This document shows, one piece after another, positions 9,415 to 18,675 of a stretch of 64,000 bases of DNA. The notes under the pieces are model-generated. The model had not been told where the DNA came from. It made no database searches and worked only from the letters and a program-made list of their open reading frames with translations. The DNA lies in contig BATO01000001.1 of NCBI GenBank assembly GCA_000474255.1, positions 1 through 64,000 on the forward strand, written 5' to 3'. The stretch's first letter is position 1. Each line of letters opens with the position of its first letter. This DNA is from Aquipseudomonas alcaligenes MRY13-0052. GTDB lineage: Bacteria; Pseudomonadota; Gammaproteobacteria; Pseudomonadales; Pseudomonadaceae. The position numbers and the translations under genes are program-made.

Positions 9415-12153
9415 ATGACCGATCTATCCAGTTCGCGTTCCTTCGCGCCCGCTGCCGTACCGGTAGCCGGCGAACGCTTTTTCCGCCCCCCGCTGCCGGC
9501 CGGGCACCTTTCGCGCCCGCGCCTGTGCGACCGCCTGGCCGCCGGCCTGGGCGGCCGCCTGCTGCTGGTCAGCGCCCCCGCCGGTTTCGGCAAGAGTTCC
9601 CTCGCCATCGAGTTCTGCGAAGGCCTGCCGAAGGGCTGGCAGGCGCTCTGGCTCGGGCTCGGGCGTCGTGACAACGACCCCGGGCGCTTCCTCGAACGCC
9701 TGCTGGAAGGGCTGCGCCAGTTCTTCCCAGGGATGGGCGAGGAGGCCATGGGCCTGCTGAAGATGCGCCAGCGCCACCAGCCCTTCGCCTTCGAGGAGTG
9801 GATCGACGGCCTGCTCGACGAGCTTGGTCAGCGCCTGGACCGCCAGCAGCCACTGTTGCTGGTGCTCGACGACTACCACCTGGCCCAGGGCGCGGTGCTC
9901 GACCGCTGCCTGCAGTTCTTCCTCAACCACCTGCCGGAAGGCCTGGTGCTGCTGGTCACCAGCCGTCAGCGCCCCGACTGGCACCTGGCGCGCCTGCGTC
10001 TGTCGCGGCAACTGGTGGAACTCAACGAACATGACCTGCGCCTGACCGACGCCGAAAGCACCGCGTTGCTCCAGGCCCAGGGCGCGCGCCTGGATGGCGC
10101 CCACCTGGAGAACCTGCTGCAACGCAGCGAGGGCTGGGCCGCCGGCCTGCGCCTGTGGTTGCTGGCCAGCCAGGACGAAGGCGACGCCCATGCCCTGGCG
10201 CGCGGGCCCCACGGTGACGAGGGGCTGATCCGCGAATACCTGCTGGAAGAGGTGATCGACCGGCAGAGCGCCGAGGTGCAGGCCTTCCTTTATGAGACCG
10301 CCTGCCTCGACCGCTTCTGCGCCGAGCTGTGCGATGCGGTGCGCGATGGCCACGGCAGCGCCGGCATCCTCCAGCACCTGCAGGCCCACCAGGTGTTCTT
10401 GGTACCGCTGGACGAGCACGGCCACTGGTTCCGCTACCACCACCTGTTTTCCGACCTGCTGCGGGCCCGCCCGGCCCACGCCGCGACCATCCCTCAGGCC
10501 AGCCTGCACCTGCGTGCCTGTCGCTGGTTCAGCGCCCAGGGCCTGCTGGACGAAGCCATCGAGCAGGCCCTGCGCGCCGGCCAGCCGGACGTCGCTGCCA
10601 GCCTGGTGCAGAACCTCTCCGAGGAACAACTGCTGGCCGAGCAGAACATCGCCATGCTGCTGCGCTGGAAGATGGACCTGCCCGACAGCCTGCTGGTGAG
10701 CACGCCGCGGCTGATCATGCTCTACAGCCTGGCCCTGGCCCTGGCCTGCCAACTGGACGCCGCCGAGGAGCTGGGGGCCCAGCTCGCGCGCTTCCTGCCG
10801 GCGCCCAACGCCCAGGCCCAACAGGGGCTGATCGCACAGTGGCTGGCCCTGAGCGGCGTCATCGCCCGGGGCCGTGGCGACATCGTCCTGGCCGAACGGC
10901 ATTGCGCCGAGGCGCTCACCGCCCTGTCCCAGGAGCGCTATGGCCAGCGCCTGCTGTGCCTGTCCACCCTGGCCAACATCGCCGTCGCCCGGGGCGACCT
11001 GTGGCGCGCCCGTGGTCTCAATCGCGAGGCGCTGGAACTGGCGCAACGGGTTGGCAACCCGCTGTTCGAAGCCCTGGCCCACTACGACCGCGCGCGGGTG
11101 TTGCAGGCCCGTGGCGAAATCCTTCGTGCGCTGGATGAGGTGCGCCAGGGCCAGGAGCGCCTGCGCGGCCTGCCGTCTCAGCGCTTCTATGCCGCCCGGG
11201 CGCGGCTGGCCATCTACGAGGGCTACCTGCTCTGCGTGCGCCTGCAACCCCAGGCGGCGCGCAGCCGCCTGCTGGCCGGGATCGCCGAGGCGCGTGCCTG
11301 CCGCGACATCAGCCTGCTGATCGGTTACAGCGTGCTGGCCAGCCTGGAAGGCCGTGAAGGGCGCCTGTCGGCGGCCTTCGCCCTGCTCGCCGAAGCGGAG
11401 CGGTTGATGCACATCTGGGACGTGCCGCCGGTGTACTACCTGGCCATGATCACCCTGGTGAAGTGCGAACTCTGGCTGGTGCAGGGGCAGGTCGAGCTGG
11501 CCTCGGCCTGGCTTTCGCGCCTGGCGGAAACCTACAGCGGCGAGCAGGCCGCCGCTGCCCCCGAATTCCATCCGCAGCTGCCGCTGCACATCGAATTGCA
11601 GCAGGCCGCCCTGGCCAGGATCGAAGGGCGCAGCAGCGAAGCCGAACGGCGTTTACGTGCGCTGGTGCAGCGGGCCAAGGAAAGTGGCGGCGCGCTCATG
11701 GCGCAAGTGGCACAGCTGCACCTGGCGCAATTGCTGCGTGTCGGAGGGCGCGACAAGGACGCTCTCGCATTGCTGGGCAGTGCCCTGGAATCCCTGCCCG
11801 GTGGCGCGTTGCTGCCCTTCCATGAGCTGTTGTCGCACCAAGGCCCCTGGCTGCGTGAGCAACTGCTGGTGCGCTCGGCCCCTGAGGCCGCGGCATTGCT
11901 GGCATTGTTGCCGGAAGCGCAAGCGCCGGCTGCCAGCGAGGCGCCACTGGCCGGGAGCGATGCGTTGAGTACGCGTGAGCTGGCGGTGCTGCAACTGATC
12001 GCCCAGGGCTGCTCCAACCAGGAAATCAGCGAGCGGCTGTTCATCTCCCTGCACACGGTCAAGACCCACGCCCGCCACATCAACGGCAAGCTCGGCGTGG
12101 AGCGGCGCACCCAGGCGGTGGCGCGGGCCAAGGCCCTCGGCCTGTTGCGCTGA
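9415..12153 (+). CDS. MalT-like LuxR family ATP-dependent transcriptional regulator, copy 1
   Basis: A 912-residue cytoplasmic regulator of the large STAND ATPase type. Walker A is APAGFGKS at residues 54-61, and a Walker B-like LLLVLDDYH follows near residue 150. The middle is an alpha-helical, TPR-like sensor region, and the last 60 residues form a LuxR helix-turn-helix (STRELAVLQLIAQG, then ISLHTVKTHARHINGKLGV). Such proteins need an inducer plus ATP to oligomerise and activate promoters. The ATG at 9415 is preferred over the TTG just before it. It follows the DUF1302/DUF1329 operon in the same direction, so it is its likely activator. It is a paralogue of the gene at 58049. Confidence 0.9.
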   Translation: MTDLSSSRSFAPAAVPVAGERFFRPPLPAGHLSRPRLCDRLAAGLGGRLLLVSAPAGFGKSSLAIEFCEGLPKGWQALWLGLGRRDNDPGRFLERLLEGLRQFFPGMGEEAMGLLKMRQRHQPFAFEEWIDGLLDELGQRLDRQQPLLLVLDDYHLAQGAVLDRCLQFFLNHLPEGLVLLVTSRQRPDWHLARLRLSRQLVELNEHDLRLTDAESTALLQAQGARLDGAHLENLLQRSEGWAAGLRLWLLASQDEGDAHALARGPHGDEGLIREYLLEEVIDRQSAEVQAFLYETACLDRFCAELCDAVRDGHGSAGILQHLQAHQVFLVPLDEHGHWFRYHHLFSDLLRARPAHAATIPQASLHLRACRWFSAQGLLDEAIEQALRAGQPDVAASLVQNLSEEQLLAEQNIAMLLRWKMDLPDSLLVSTPRLIMLYSLALALACQLDAAEELGAQLARFLPAPNAQAQQGLIAQWLALSGVIARGRGDIVLAERHCAEALTALSQERYGQRLLCLSTLANIAVARGDLWRARGLNREALELAQRVGNPLFEALAHYDRARVLQARGEILRALDEVRQGQERLRGLPSQRFYAARARLAIYEGYLLCVRLQPQAARSRLLAGIAEARACRDISLLIGYSVLASLEGREGRLSAAFALLAEAERLMHIWDVPPVYYLAMITLVKCELWLVQGQVELASAWLSRLAETYSGEQAAAAPEFHPQLPLHIELQQAALARIEGRSSEAERRLRALVQRAKESGGALMAQVAQLHLAQLLRVGGRDKDALALLGSALESLPGGALLPFHELLSHQGPWLREQLLVRSAPEAAALLALLPEAQAPAASEAPLAGSDALSTRELAVLQLIAQGCSNQEISERLFISLHTVKTHARHINGKLGVERRTQAVARAKALGLLR

Positions 12154-12156
12154 GGG

Positions 12157-13011
12157 CTACTGCGGCGCAGCCGGTGCCGAGAGATCGAGCGCCGGCTTGG
12201 GCTTGCCGGCCGGCAGCGGTTGGGCCAGCTGTCGCTCCACATCCTGCTGGATGGCCGCCAGCATCGGCAGCAGGTCGGCCATGCTGCTGCGCACCTCCGC
12301 GTAGGGGTGCTTTTCCGCCAACTCGCCCACCCGAGCCATCAGTTGCGCGCGCACGTCGCTGCGCAGGTGGATGAACAGCTCGGGCATCTGCTTGCCCAGT
12401 TCGGCGGCGTAGAGCACCAGGTCCTCACGGTTGAACTGCTTGGTCAGCCCCAGGTAGTCCAGCGCGCTGGAGGTCAGCATCGCCGCCGCGTCCTTGGTTT
12501 CCTGCAGGCCCTGCAAGCGCACCGGCTTGCTCTGCTCGCTCTCCGACAGGGTCATCCAGAACTCCACCGTGAGGGTGAAGAGGATCGCCTGCTGGCGCAT
12601 CGAATAGCTCATCAGCCCCAGGGCTTCGGCGCCGTAGGGCTGCTGCGCGGCCTTGAAGTCGAAGTACAGGCGCATCAGTTCCTTGAGGCGGAACAGCACC
12701 TCGCGCGCCTCGTTCTGGCGCAGCTCCAGGGGGGCGTAGATGTTCAGCTGCGGCTTGAAGTTCTCCTCGCTGATCATCCGCGTGTAGATGGGCCCGGTGA
12801 ACTCGCCGCTGCGCCGGGGCAGGGCGTTGACCTGGGTGCGGTCGACCTTGTCCAGGGCATCGATCAATTGCTGGTAGTCGTGGCTGTTCCACGGGCGCTG
12901 GATGTCGGGAATCTTCTGCCCCAGGTAGAACAGTTCGGCGGCCGGGGCGGGCAGCGCCAGGACCAGCAAAAGGATGGCCAGCGGCCAGGGCAGGCGGCGT
13001 GATAGCTTCAT
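12157..13011 (-). CDS. Conserved secreted protein of unknown function
   Basis: A 284-residue protein with a clear signal peptide (MKLSRRLPWPL, long Leu-rich core, likely cleavage at APAA near residue 24). The rest is mainly alpha-helical and rich in Leu, Gln and Glu, with a Pro/Ala tail. I recognise no domain or catalytic motif. The ATG at 13011 was chosen because the signal peptide begins there; an upstream in-frame ATG at 13047 would bury it. It converges on the LuxR gene with only 3 bp between stop codons. A periplasmic location is inferred; function is unknown. Confidence 0.75.
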   Translation of the reverse strand: MKLSRRLPWPLAILLLVLALPAPAAELFYLGQKIPDIQRPWNSHDYQQLIDALDKVDRTQVNALPRRSGEFTGPIYTRMISEENFKPQLNIYAPLELRQNEAREVLFRLKELMRLYFDFKAAQQPYGAEALGLMSYSMRQQAILFTLTVEFWMTLSESEQSKPVRLQGLQETKDAAAMLTSSALDYLGLTKQFNREDLVLYAAELGKQMPELFIHLRSDVRAQLMARVGELAEKHPYAEVRSSMADLLPMLAAIQQDVERQLAQPLPAGKPKPALDLSAPAAPQ

Positions 13012-13100
13012 CGACACGGAAGATTCCAGCGGGAAGGGGCGCGCCAAGAGTAACGGGGCGGTGGCGCCCCGTCACCCGCGCCTTGGTTGGGGTGAGGGTG

Positions 13101-13766
13101 ATGGGCGAGAGCGAGCGCGGGGCGATCTTCGCGGTATTCGAAGACCTCGGTGGCTACGGTGCAGTGGCGCGCCAGCAGGCCGAGGCGGAAGGCCCGCTGG
13201 TGGGGCACCTGCTGCGTACCAACATCCAGTTGGCGGCCATCCCGGTGTTCGCCCGCAAGGGCATCGGCGAGACCACGGTGAATGACCTGCTGGAAGCGGC
13301 CCAGGTCTCGCGGCGCACCTTCTACAAGCACTTCTCCAACAAGATGGATGTGCTGGAAAGCATCTACCAGACCGCCGTGGTGCTGCTGCTCAATCGCTTC
13401 CGTGGCATGCGCGCCGCCGCTGGCAGCGACGAAGCCTGGCTGCGCGACATGGTGCGCTGCTTCTTCGACTATCACCTGGCCGTGGGGCCCATCATCCGCC
13501 TGATGCAGGAAGAGGCCATGCGCACCGACTCGCCCCTGGCCGCCCACCGTCAGCGCGCCCACCTGGAGATGGCCGCGCTGCTCGCTGAACGCCTCCAGGC
13601 CACCGGCCAGGTGGTGGACCCGCTGACCTTCCGCGCGCTGATCTGGGCCCTGGAGGCGGCGTCCATGGACCTGCTCGGCGGTGCCGCCAGCCGCCAGCGC
13701 ATCGAGCACGCCCGCGCGGTACTGGGCGACCTGCTGATCGCCGCCCTGCGTCCACGCTCTACCTAG
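13101..13766 (+). CDS. TetR/AcrR family transcriptional regulator
   Basis: A 221-residue regulator. The DNA-binding part is unusually far in, at about residues 38-85 (PVFARKGIGETTVNDLLEAAQVSRRTFYKHFSNK), preceded by about 35 residues of extra N-terminal sequence. The C-terminal helical ligand domain is of ordinary size. The ATG at 13101 follows a GAGGG-like site; the frame stays open upstream to 12999 but that part overlaps the start of the divergent secreted-protein gene. It lies 70 bp upstream of an alpha/beta hydrolase gene in the same direction, so it may control that gene, itself and perhaps the divergent gene. The ligand is unknown. Confidence 0.85.
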   Translation: MGESERGAIFAVFEDLGGYGAVARQQAEAEGPLVGHLLRTNIQLAAIPVFARKGIGETTVNDLLEAAQVSRRTFYKHFSNKMDVLESIYQTAVVLLLNRFRGMRAAAGSDEAWLRDMVRCFFDYHLAVGPIIRLMQEEAMRTDSPLAAHRQRAHLEMAALLAERLQATGQVVDPLTFRALIWALEAASMDLLGGAASRQRIEHARAVLGDLLIAALRPRST

Positions 13767-13836
13767 GTTGGGGCGCATGGCCAGCAACCCCGTGATCTGA
13801 TAAGGGCCTCGACAATAACAATCACGAGGTGCCTGC

Positions 13837-14778
13837 ATGTCCGCTACCAGTCTGCCGATGTCGCCGCCGCTCGCGGCCGGCTTTTCCCGCCTGGGCTTCG
13901 GCTCCCTGCCACTGGATCGCCTCAAGGCGCGCTACGCCAGCGCCGACAGCGGCTCGCGCTTCATCGAGCTGGACGGCTTCAACGTCCACTATCGTGACGA
14001 AGGCAGCCGCGACAAGCCGGTGCTGGTGATGATTCACGGCGTGGTTGCCTCCCTGCACACCTGGGACGACTGGGTACCGGCCTTCGCCCCGCACTACCGC
14101 ATCATCCGCTTCGACGTGCCCGGCTTCGGCCTTACCGGCCCCAAGCGCAGCGGTGACTATTCCGGCGAGCGGATGATCCGCATCTTCGGCCTGCTGCTGG
14201 ACCACCTGCGCATCGACAAGGTCTCCATCGCCGGCAACTCCCTGGGTGGCTACATCGCCTGGAACTTCGCCCTGGCCCAGCCCGCGCGCGTCGAGAAGCT
14301 GGTGCTGATCGACCCGGCCGGCTACCAGATGCGCAAGGTGCCCTGGATGATCGCCTCTGCCGCGCTGCCCGGCTCCACCGTGGCCATGCCCATGTGGATG
14401 CCGCGCGCACTCATCGCCCAGGGCATCAAGGAAGTCTACGGCGAGCCCGGGCGCATCAAGTCCGGCGTGGTGGACCGCTACTACGACCTGAGCCGCCGCC
14501 CGGGCAACCGCCGCGCGATGATGGAAATCTTCCGCGTGCTGCTCAAGGTCAACAAGGACGAGCTGGAAGGCACCGGCCAGCGCGTCGCCGCCATCAAGGC
14601 CCCGACCCTGCTGATGTGGGGCGAGCGCGACCGCTGGATCTCGCCCAAGCACGTGCCGCTGTGGAAGCGCGACCTGCCGGGCATCCAGGTGCGCACCTAC
14701 CCCGGCGTGGGGCACATCCCCATGGAAGAGATTCCCGAGCAGACGGCAGCGGATGCGCTGCGCTTCCTGCAGGGCTGA
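13837..14778 (+). CDS. Alpha/beta hydrolase
   Basis: A 313-residue hydrolase with a complete predicted triad: Ser135 in the nucleophile elbow GNSLGG, Asp265 in WGERDRW and His293 in GVGHIPME. The oxyanion-hole motif is MIHGVVAS (residues 65-72). It acts on ester-type or C-C bonds, and the substrate cannot be read from sequence. About 45 N-terminal residues precede the core fold; they are not strongly hydrophobic, so a cytoplasmic protein is likely. A GAGG-containing site precedes the ATG. It follows a TetR gene by 70 bp and is probably under its control. Confidence 0.85.
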   Translation: MSATSLPMSPPLAAGFSRLGFGSLPLDRLKARYASADSGSRFIELDGFNVHYRDEGSRDKPVLVMIHGVVASLHTWDDWVPAFAPHYRIIRFDVPGFGLTGPKRSGDYSGERMIRIFGLLLDHLRIDKVSIAGNSLGGYIAWNFALAQPARVEKLVLIDPAGYQMRKVPWMIASAALPGSTVAMPMWMPRALIAQGIKEVYGEPGRIKSGVVDRYYDLSRRPGNRRAMMEIFRVLLKVNKDELEGTGQRVAAIKAPTLLMWGERDRWISPKHVPLWKRDLPGIQVRTYPGVGHIPMEEIPEQTAADALRFLQG

Positions 14779-15152
14779 TGCCCGCTAGCTAAGGCTCGAC
14801 CGAGCGCTGCTCCCGGCTGTGGATAACTTCCCGGTGAGCAGCGTTTTTGCGTGGGCGCAAAATCGCAGGATGGGGTGGGGTGGCATGGGGTGGGCGGGGA
14901 GGGCGTTGGTGGGCGTAGGCCCACCGTTCTTTTGGCAGTTCGTTCGGAGGGTTTTCGCGAGCAGAGCTCGCTCCTACGGGTGGGACACTCCTGCGCGGAG
15001 CTCGAAGCCCCGTCGTAGGGTGTGCTGCGCGCACCGGGAAATTGGAGCGCACACCCATCCAGAACCAGGCGAAGACGTTGGAGCAGAGAGAGTGAACGGT
15101 GGGCTGAAGCCCACCCTACGCCCACCCGATCCCCTTCCACCCTAGAAACGAC
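14779..15152. repeat. Intergenic region of mixed short Pseudomonas repeats
   Basis: No gene is seen here. The stretch holds several short hairpin-forming repeats: GTGGGCGTAGGCCCACCG near 14908, CGCGAGCAGAGCTCGCTCCTACG near 14957, GTAGGGTGTGCTGCGCGCACC near 15015 and GTGGGCTGAAGCCCACCCTACG near 15101. All are the kind of extragenic palindrome scattered through Pseudomonas intergenic DNA. They lie between convergent genes, where such clusters are common. Confidence 0.65.
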
Positions 15153-15172
15153 AACGGCCCCGAAGGGCCGTT
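15153..15172 (-). terminator. Hairpin terminator of the PF10118 gene
   Basis: AACGGCCC and GGGCCGTT around the tetraloop CGAA, 20 bp after the stop of the minus-strand gene. A short T-rich run follows on the minus strand. Confidence 0.75.
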
Positions 15173-15191
15173 GCGTATCTCTACCGGAGAA

Positions 15192-16025
15192 TCACGCCGC
15201 CGCAGGCACGCCGTCGAACTCCTCGCGGGTCTTGTGCAGCAGTTCGAGGTTGTCGTGCTGCCAGGGATGGAAGCCCTTCTTGAAGAAGTCCATGTACGCC
15301 GGGATCAGCTGGCGGAACATGCCGTTCTTGCCCCACATCCAGCTCAGGCCGTCGCGCCAGACGCGCCAGTTCCACAGCAGGCCGTCGCGCTTGAGCATGT
15401 GGATGAGGCCACGGTGGGTGTCGAGCATGAAGAAGAAGGTGCCCATGATCATCGCCCGGCGCAGCAGGGTGCGGCTGCCGCAGACCTGGTTGTAGACATC
15501 GAAGGCCACCGCCTTGTGCTCGGTTTCCTCCAGCGCGTGCCAGCGCCACAGGCGGGCCAGGGTCGGGTGGGCGCCGGCGATGTGCTCGGGGTTCTTCAGC
15601 AGGCCGTCGGCCATGATCGCGGTGATGTGCTCCAGGGCAGCAGTGGCGGCCAGCTGGCGGCGCTTGGAGAACTTCTTCTGGGTGTAGCGGATGCGCGCCT
15701 GGGCACGACGCTCGATGCGGCCGATGTCGTAGCCGAGGTCGCGCAGCCGGTTGCTGTATTCCAGGTGCTCACGGCTGTGATGGCCTTCCTGGCCGATGAA
15801 GCCGCGGATCTGCTCCTTCAGCACCGGATCGGTGATCTCCTCGCGGAAGTTGCGCACCGAGTCGATGAAGAAGCGCTCGCCGTCGGGGAAGAGCACCGAC
15901 ATGGCGTCGAACAGATGGGTCTTGAAGGCGTTGCCACTGTGCCAGTGGCGCGGCAGCGGATTGGGCAGGTCGAAATCCATGTGACGCGGGCGGATTACCA
16001 ATCCTTCTGGGGTCGTGCTGGTCAT
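15192..16025 (-). CDS. PF10118-type predicted metal-dependent hydrolase
   Basis: A 277-residue protein of the COG3687 group annotated as metal-dependent hydrolases. It is alpha-helical with carboxylate/histidine clusters like a diiron ferritin-like protein: FIGQEGHHSREH at about residues 77-88, and ALEETEHKAVAFD at about residues 164-176. A hydrophobic stretch near residues 190-205 (MIMGTFFFMLDTHRG) may touch the membrane. The family is common in Pseudomonas, often beside an AraC regulator as here (16159, divergent, 133 bp away). The true reaction is not known; an oxidative, diiron-type chemistry is as plausible as hydrolysis. Confidence 0.82.
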   Translation of the reverse strand: MTSTTPEGLVIRPRHMDFDLPNPLPRHWHSGNAFKTHLFDAMSVLFPDGERFFIDSVRNFREEITDPVLKEQIRGFIGQEGHHSREHLEYSNRLRDLGYDIGRIERRAQARIRYTQKKFSKRRQLAATAALEHITAIMADGLLKNPEHIAGAHPTLARLWRWHALEETEHKAVAFDVYNQVCGSRTLLRRAMIMGTFFFMLDTHRGLIHMLKRDGLLWNWRVWRDGLSWMWGKNGMFRQLIPAYMDFFKKGFHPWQHDNLELLHKTREEFDGVPAAA

Positions 16026-16158
16026 GGGGACTCCCTGAGTCTATGCAGAAACCACGCTCCAACTTTGGCTTGCCGGGTTTTGTCGGACAAGGTTATCTTC
16101 TGCCAATAACCGGGTCATATCCGGCCACCGCTGATCCAGCTGACCAATAAGAAGAACG

Positions 16159-17178
16159 ATGAAACAGCCACTGACCTTCTCCGCCGAACTGGTGCCCGTC
16201 GCCTATGCCGAGGCCCTGCTGAGCCTGACCGAAGAGCTGGGTGTGCCCCGTGAAACGCTGTTCGCCCAGGCCCGGGTGCGCCCGGAAATCCTCCAGAGCC
16301 CCAACGGCCGCCTGTCCTTCATCGACTTCAACCTGCTGGCCAGCGCGGCCCTGGTGCTGTGCAACGAGCCGGCGCTGGGCCTGGTGCTGGGCCAGCGGCT
16401 GAATGTGTCCACCCACGGCATCCTCGGCTACGCGGTGCTCTCCAGCGCCAACCTGGGCCGTGCCCTGCAATTCGCCATGAAGTACTACCGGGTGCTCGGT
16501 CTCGCCTATGAGCTGGAGCTGGTGGAGCAGGGCGACTGCCTGCAACTGCGCGCCGCCGAATCCTTCCCCATGGGCCCCCTGGGGCGCTTTGCCGGCGAGG
16601 GGCTGATGACCAGCTTCTACACCATCGCCCGCTTCCTCCTGGGCGAGGAGCTGCGCGGCCTCGCGGTGGGCTTCGCGCACCCGGCGCCGGCCCATGCGGC
16701 GCGGTATGCCGAAGTGTTCGGCGGCGGCGTGGAGTTCGAGCAGCCCTACCACTGGATGAGCCTGCCCAAGCACTACCTCGACCGCCCCATGGCCCTGGCC
16801 AACCCGGCCACGGTGCAGATGTGCGAGCAGCAGTGCGAAGCCCTGCTGGCCACCCTCGACGTGCAGGACGCCCTGCTCACCCGCGTGCGCCGCCTGCTGC
16901 TGGCGCGCCCCGGCGACTTCCCCGACCTCGACAGCGCCGCGCGCTCGCTGCACACCAGCGGCCGCAGCCTGCGCCGCCACCTGGCGTCCATGGGCACCAG
17001 CTACCAGCAGGTGCAGGACGAGGTGCGCAAGGGCCTGGCCCTGCAGTACCTCACCACCACCCACCTGCCGTTGTTCGAAATCGCCAACCTGCTGGGGTTC
17101 AGCGATCCCTCCAACTTCCGTCGCGCGTTCAAGAAATGGACGGGCAAGCTGCCCAGCGATTATCGTGCTGACCCCTGA
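16159..17178 (+). CDS. AraC family regulator with arabinose-binding-type (PF12625) domain
   Basis: A 339-residue regulator. Residues 1-220 match the large N-terminal domain seen in OruR/ArgR-like Pseudomonas AraC proteins (LLSLTEELGVPRETLFAQA, then HGILGYAVLSSANLGRAL). The C-terminal domain carries two helix-turn-helix motifs (SLHTSGRSLRRHLASMGTSY and LLGFSDPSNFRRAFKKWTG). It is divergent from the PF10118 gene at 15192 and probably controls it. It is followed by an MBL hydrolase gene 48 bp downstream in the same direction, possibly co-transcribed. The inducer is unknown. Confidence 0.88.
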   Translation: MKQPLTFSAELVPVAYAEALLSLTEELGVPRETLFAQARVRPEILQSPNGRLSFIDFNLLASAALVLCNEPALGLVLGQRLNVSTHGILGYAVLSSANLGRALQFAMKYYRVLGLAYELELVEQGDCLQLRAAESFPMGPLGRFAGEGLMTSFYTIARFLLGEELRGLAVGFAHPAPAHAARYAEVFGGGVEFEQPYHWMSLPKHYLDRPMALANPATVQMCEQQCEALLATLDVQDALLTRVRRLLLARPGDFPDLDSAARSLHTSGRSLRRHLASMGTSYQQVQDEVRKGLALQYLTTTHLPLFEIANLLGFSDPSNFRRAFKKWTGKLPSDYRADP

Positions 17179-17226
17179 TCCGACCGGCCCGCACAGAGGC
17201 CGGCGACCTGGCCTGGAGGACCGGCA

Positions 17227-17871
17227 ATGACCGCAGCGCACCCCACCCTGATCCGCGAAACCTTCCCCGTCGGCCCCTTGCAGTGCAACTGCACGCTGAT
17301 CGGCGACCCCATCAGCAAGAAGGCCATCGTCGTCGACCCGGGCGGCAACCATGAGCAGATCATCGCGCGGCTGGAGGCCCATGGCCTGAAGCTGGTGAGC
17401 ATCATCCACACCCACGCGCACCTGGATCACTTCCTCGCCTCCGGCGAGCTGAAGAAAGCCACCGGCGCCACCCTGCACCTGCACAAGGAAGACCAGTTCC
17501 TCTGGGACAACCTGGAGATGCAGTGCCGCATGTTCGGCGTGCCCTACAAGCCGGTGCCGGCACCCGACCAGTGGCTGGCCGACGATGAAGAACTGGCCTG
17601 TGGCTGCGGCGTGGCCCTGCACACCCCCGGGCACACGCCGGGTTCCATGAGCTTCTGGTTCCCCGAGGCGCGCCTGCTGATCGCCGGTGACACGCTGTTC
17701 CGCCGTGGCATCGGCCGCACCGACCTGTGGGGCGGCGACTACGCCACCATCGAGCGCTCCATCCGCCAGCGCCTCTACAGCCTGGACGAGGAGGCCACCG
17801 TGGTCACCGGCCATGGCCCGGATACCCGGCTGGGCGACGAGATGCGCGAAAACCCGTTCATCCGTGCCTGA
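17227..17871 (+). CDS. MBL-fold metallo-hydrolase (glyoxalase II-like)
   Basis: A 214-residue cytoplasmic hydrolase of the metallo-beta-lactamase fold. The metal motif is HTHAHLDH at about residues 60-67; further ligands are the His in HTPGHTPGS (about residue 138), the Asp in IAGDTLF and the His in TGHGPDT near the C-terminus. This is the YcbL/glyoxalase-II-like pattern, so thioester hydrolysis (for example glutathione thioesters) is the best guess. It starts at an ATG with GGAGG 7 nt upstream. It follows the AraC gene by 48 bp. Confidence 0.87.
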   Translation: MTAAHPTLIRETFPVGPLQCNCTLIGDPISKKAIVVDPGGNHEQIIARLEAHGLKLVSIIHTHAHLDHFLASGELKKATGATLHLHKEDQFLWDNLEMQCRMFGVPYKPVPAPDQWLADDEELACGCGVALHTPGHTPGSMSFWFPEARLLIAGDTLFRRGIGRTDLWGGDYATIERSIRQRLYSLDEEATVVTGHGPDTRLGDEMRENPFIRA

Positions 17872-17953
17872 GGCCACGGAATTTCCAGCATGGGCCATGC
17901 TCTAATCGTCGTCAGTCCATCGGGGCTGTCGATCATTCAGGAGTAGAAAGTCC

Positions 17954-18658
17954 ATGTTCACCACGCGTCGCCTGATCATCGCCGCTACCGCCGTCGTCCT
18001 GTTGTCGGGCTGTGCTTCGCAGAACCCCTACGAGAACCAGGGCCAGGCGCCCCGCCAGGGCATGAGCAAGACCGCCACCTACGGCGGCCTGGGCGCGTTG
18101 GCCGGCGCCGTCGCCGGTGCTGCCATCAACCACGACAAGCGTGGCAAGGGGGCGCTGATCGGCGCCGCTGTGGCCGGCGCCGCTGGCGCGGGCTACGGCT
18201 ACTACGTGGACCGGCAGGAGGCGGAGCTGCGTCGCAGCATGGAAGGCACCGGCGTGCAGGTGCAGCGCCAGGGCGACAACATCAACCTGGTGATGCCCGG
18301 CAACATCACCTTCGCCACCAACTCGGCAGACATCGCCAGCAACTTCTATACGCCGCTGAACAACCTGGCCAACTCGTTCAAGCAGTATGACCAGAACAAC
18401 ATCGAGATCGTCGGCCACACCGACAGCACCGGCAGCCACCAGTACAACGTCAACCTCTCGCAGTTGCGCGCGCAGAGCGTGGCCAACTACCTGATGGCCC
18501 AGGGCGTCAACGGTGCGCGCCTGAGCTCCCGTGGCATGGGCCCGGACCAGCCGGTGGCGAGCAACGCCACCGATGCGGGCCGCTCGCAGAACCGTCGCGT
18601 GGAGATCAAGCTCACCCCGCTGCCCAACGCCCAGGTGCCCCAGCAACAGGGCTACTGA
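17954..18658 (+). CDS. OmpA-family lipoprotein (YiaD-like)
   Basis: A 234-residue outer-membrane lipoprotein that binds peptidoglycan. Lipobox LLSGC with lipidated Cys20. Residues 40-75 form a Gly/Ala-rich glycine-zipper segment (YGGLGALAGAVAGAAIN, GAAVAGAAGAGYGYY). The C-terminal part is an OmpA domain with the typical ITFATNSADI strand, the binding motif VGHTDSTGS and the closing NRRVEI. No Asp appears at +2 after the cysteine (Ala there), which favours outer-membrane sorting. It is a single gene with its own terminator. Confidence 0.9.
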   Translation: MFTTRRLIIAATAVVLLSGCASQNPYENQGQAPRQGMSKTATYGGLGALAGAVAGAAINHDKRGKGALIGAAVAGAAGAGYGYYVDRQEAELRRSMEGTGVQVQRQGDNINLVMPGNITFATNSADIASNFYTPLNNLANSFKQYDQNNIEIVGHTDSTGSHQYNVNLSQLRAQSVANYLMAQGVNGARLSSRGMGPDQPVASNATDAGRSQNRRVEIKLTPLPNAQVPQQQGY

Positions 18659-18675
18659 TTCCCCCGCTCCAGCAC

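Noticed and set aside
6005-12153. Either DUF1302 cassette as part of a genomic island
   Set aside because: Codon use and base composition look like the neighbouring core genes, and no integrase, tRNA or attachment repeat flanks either copy.
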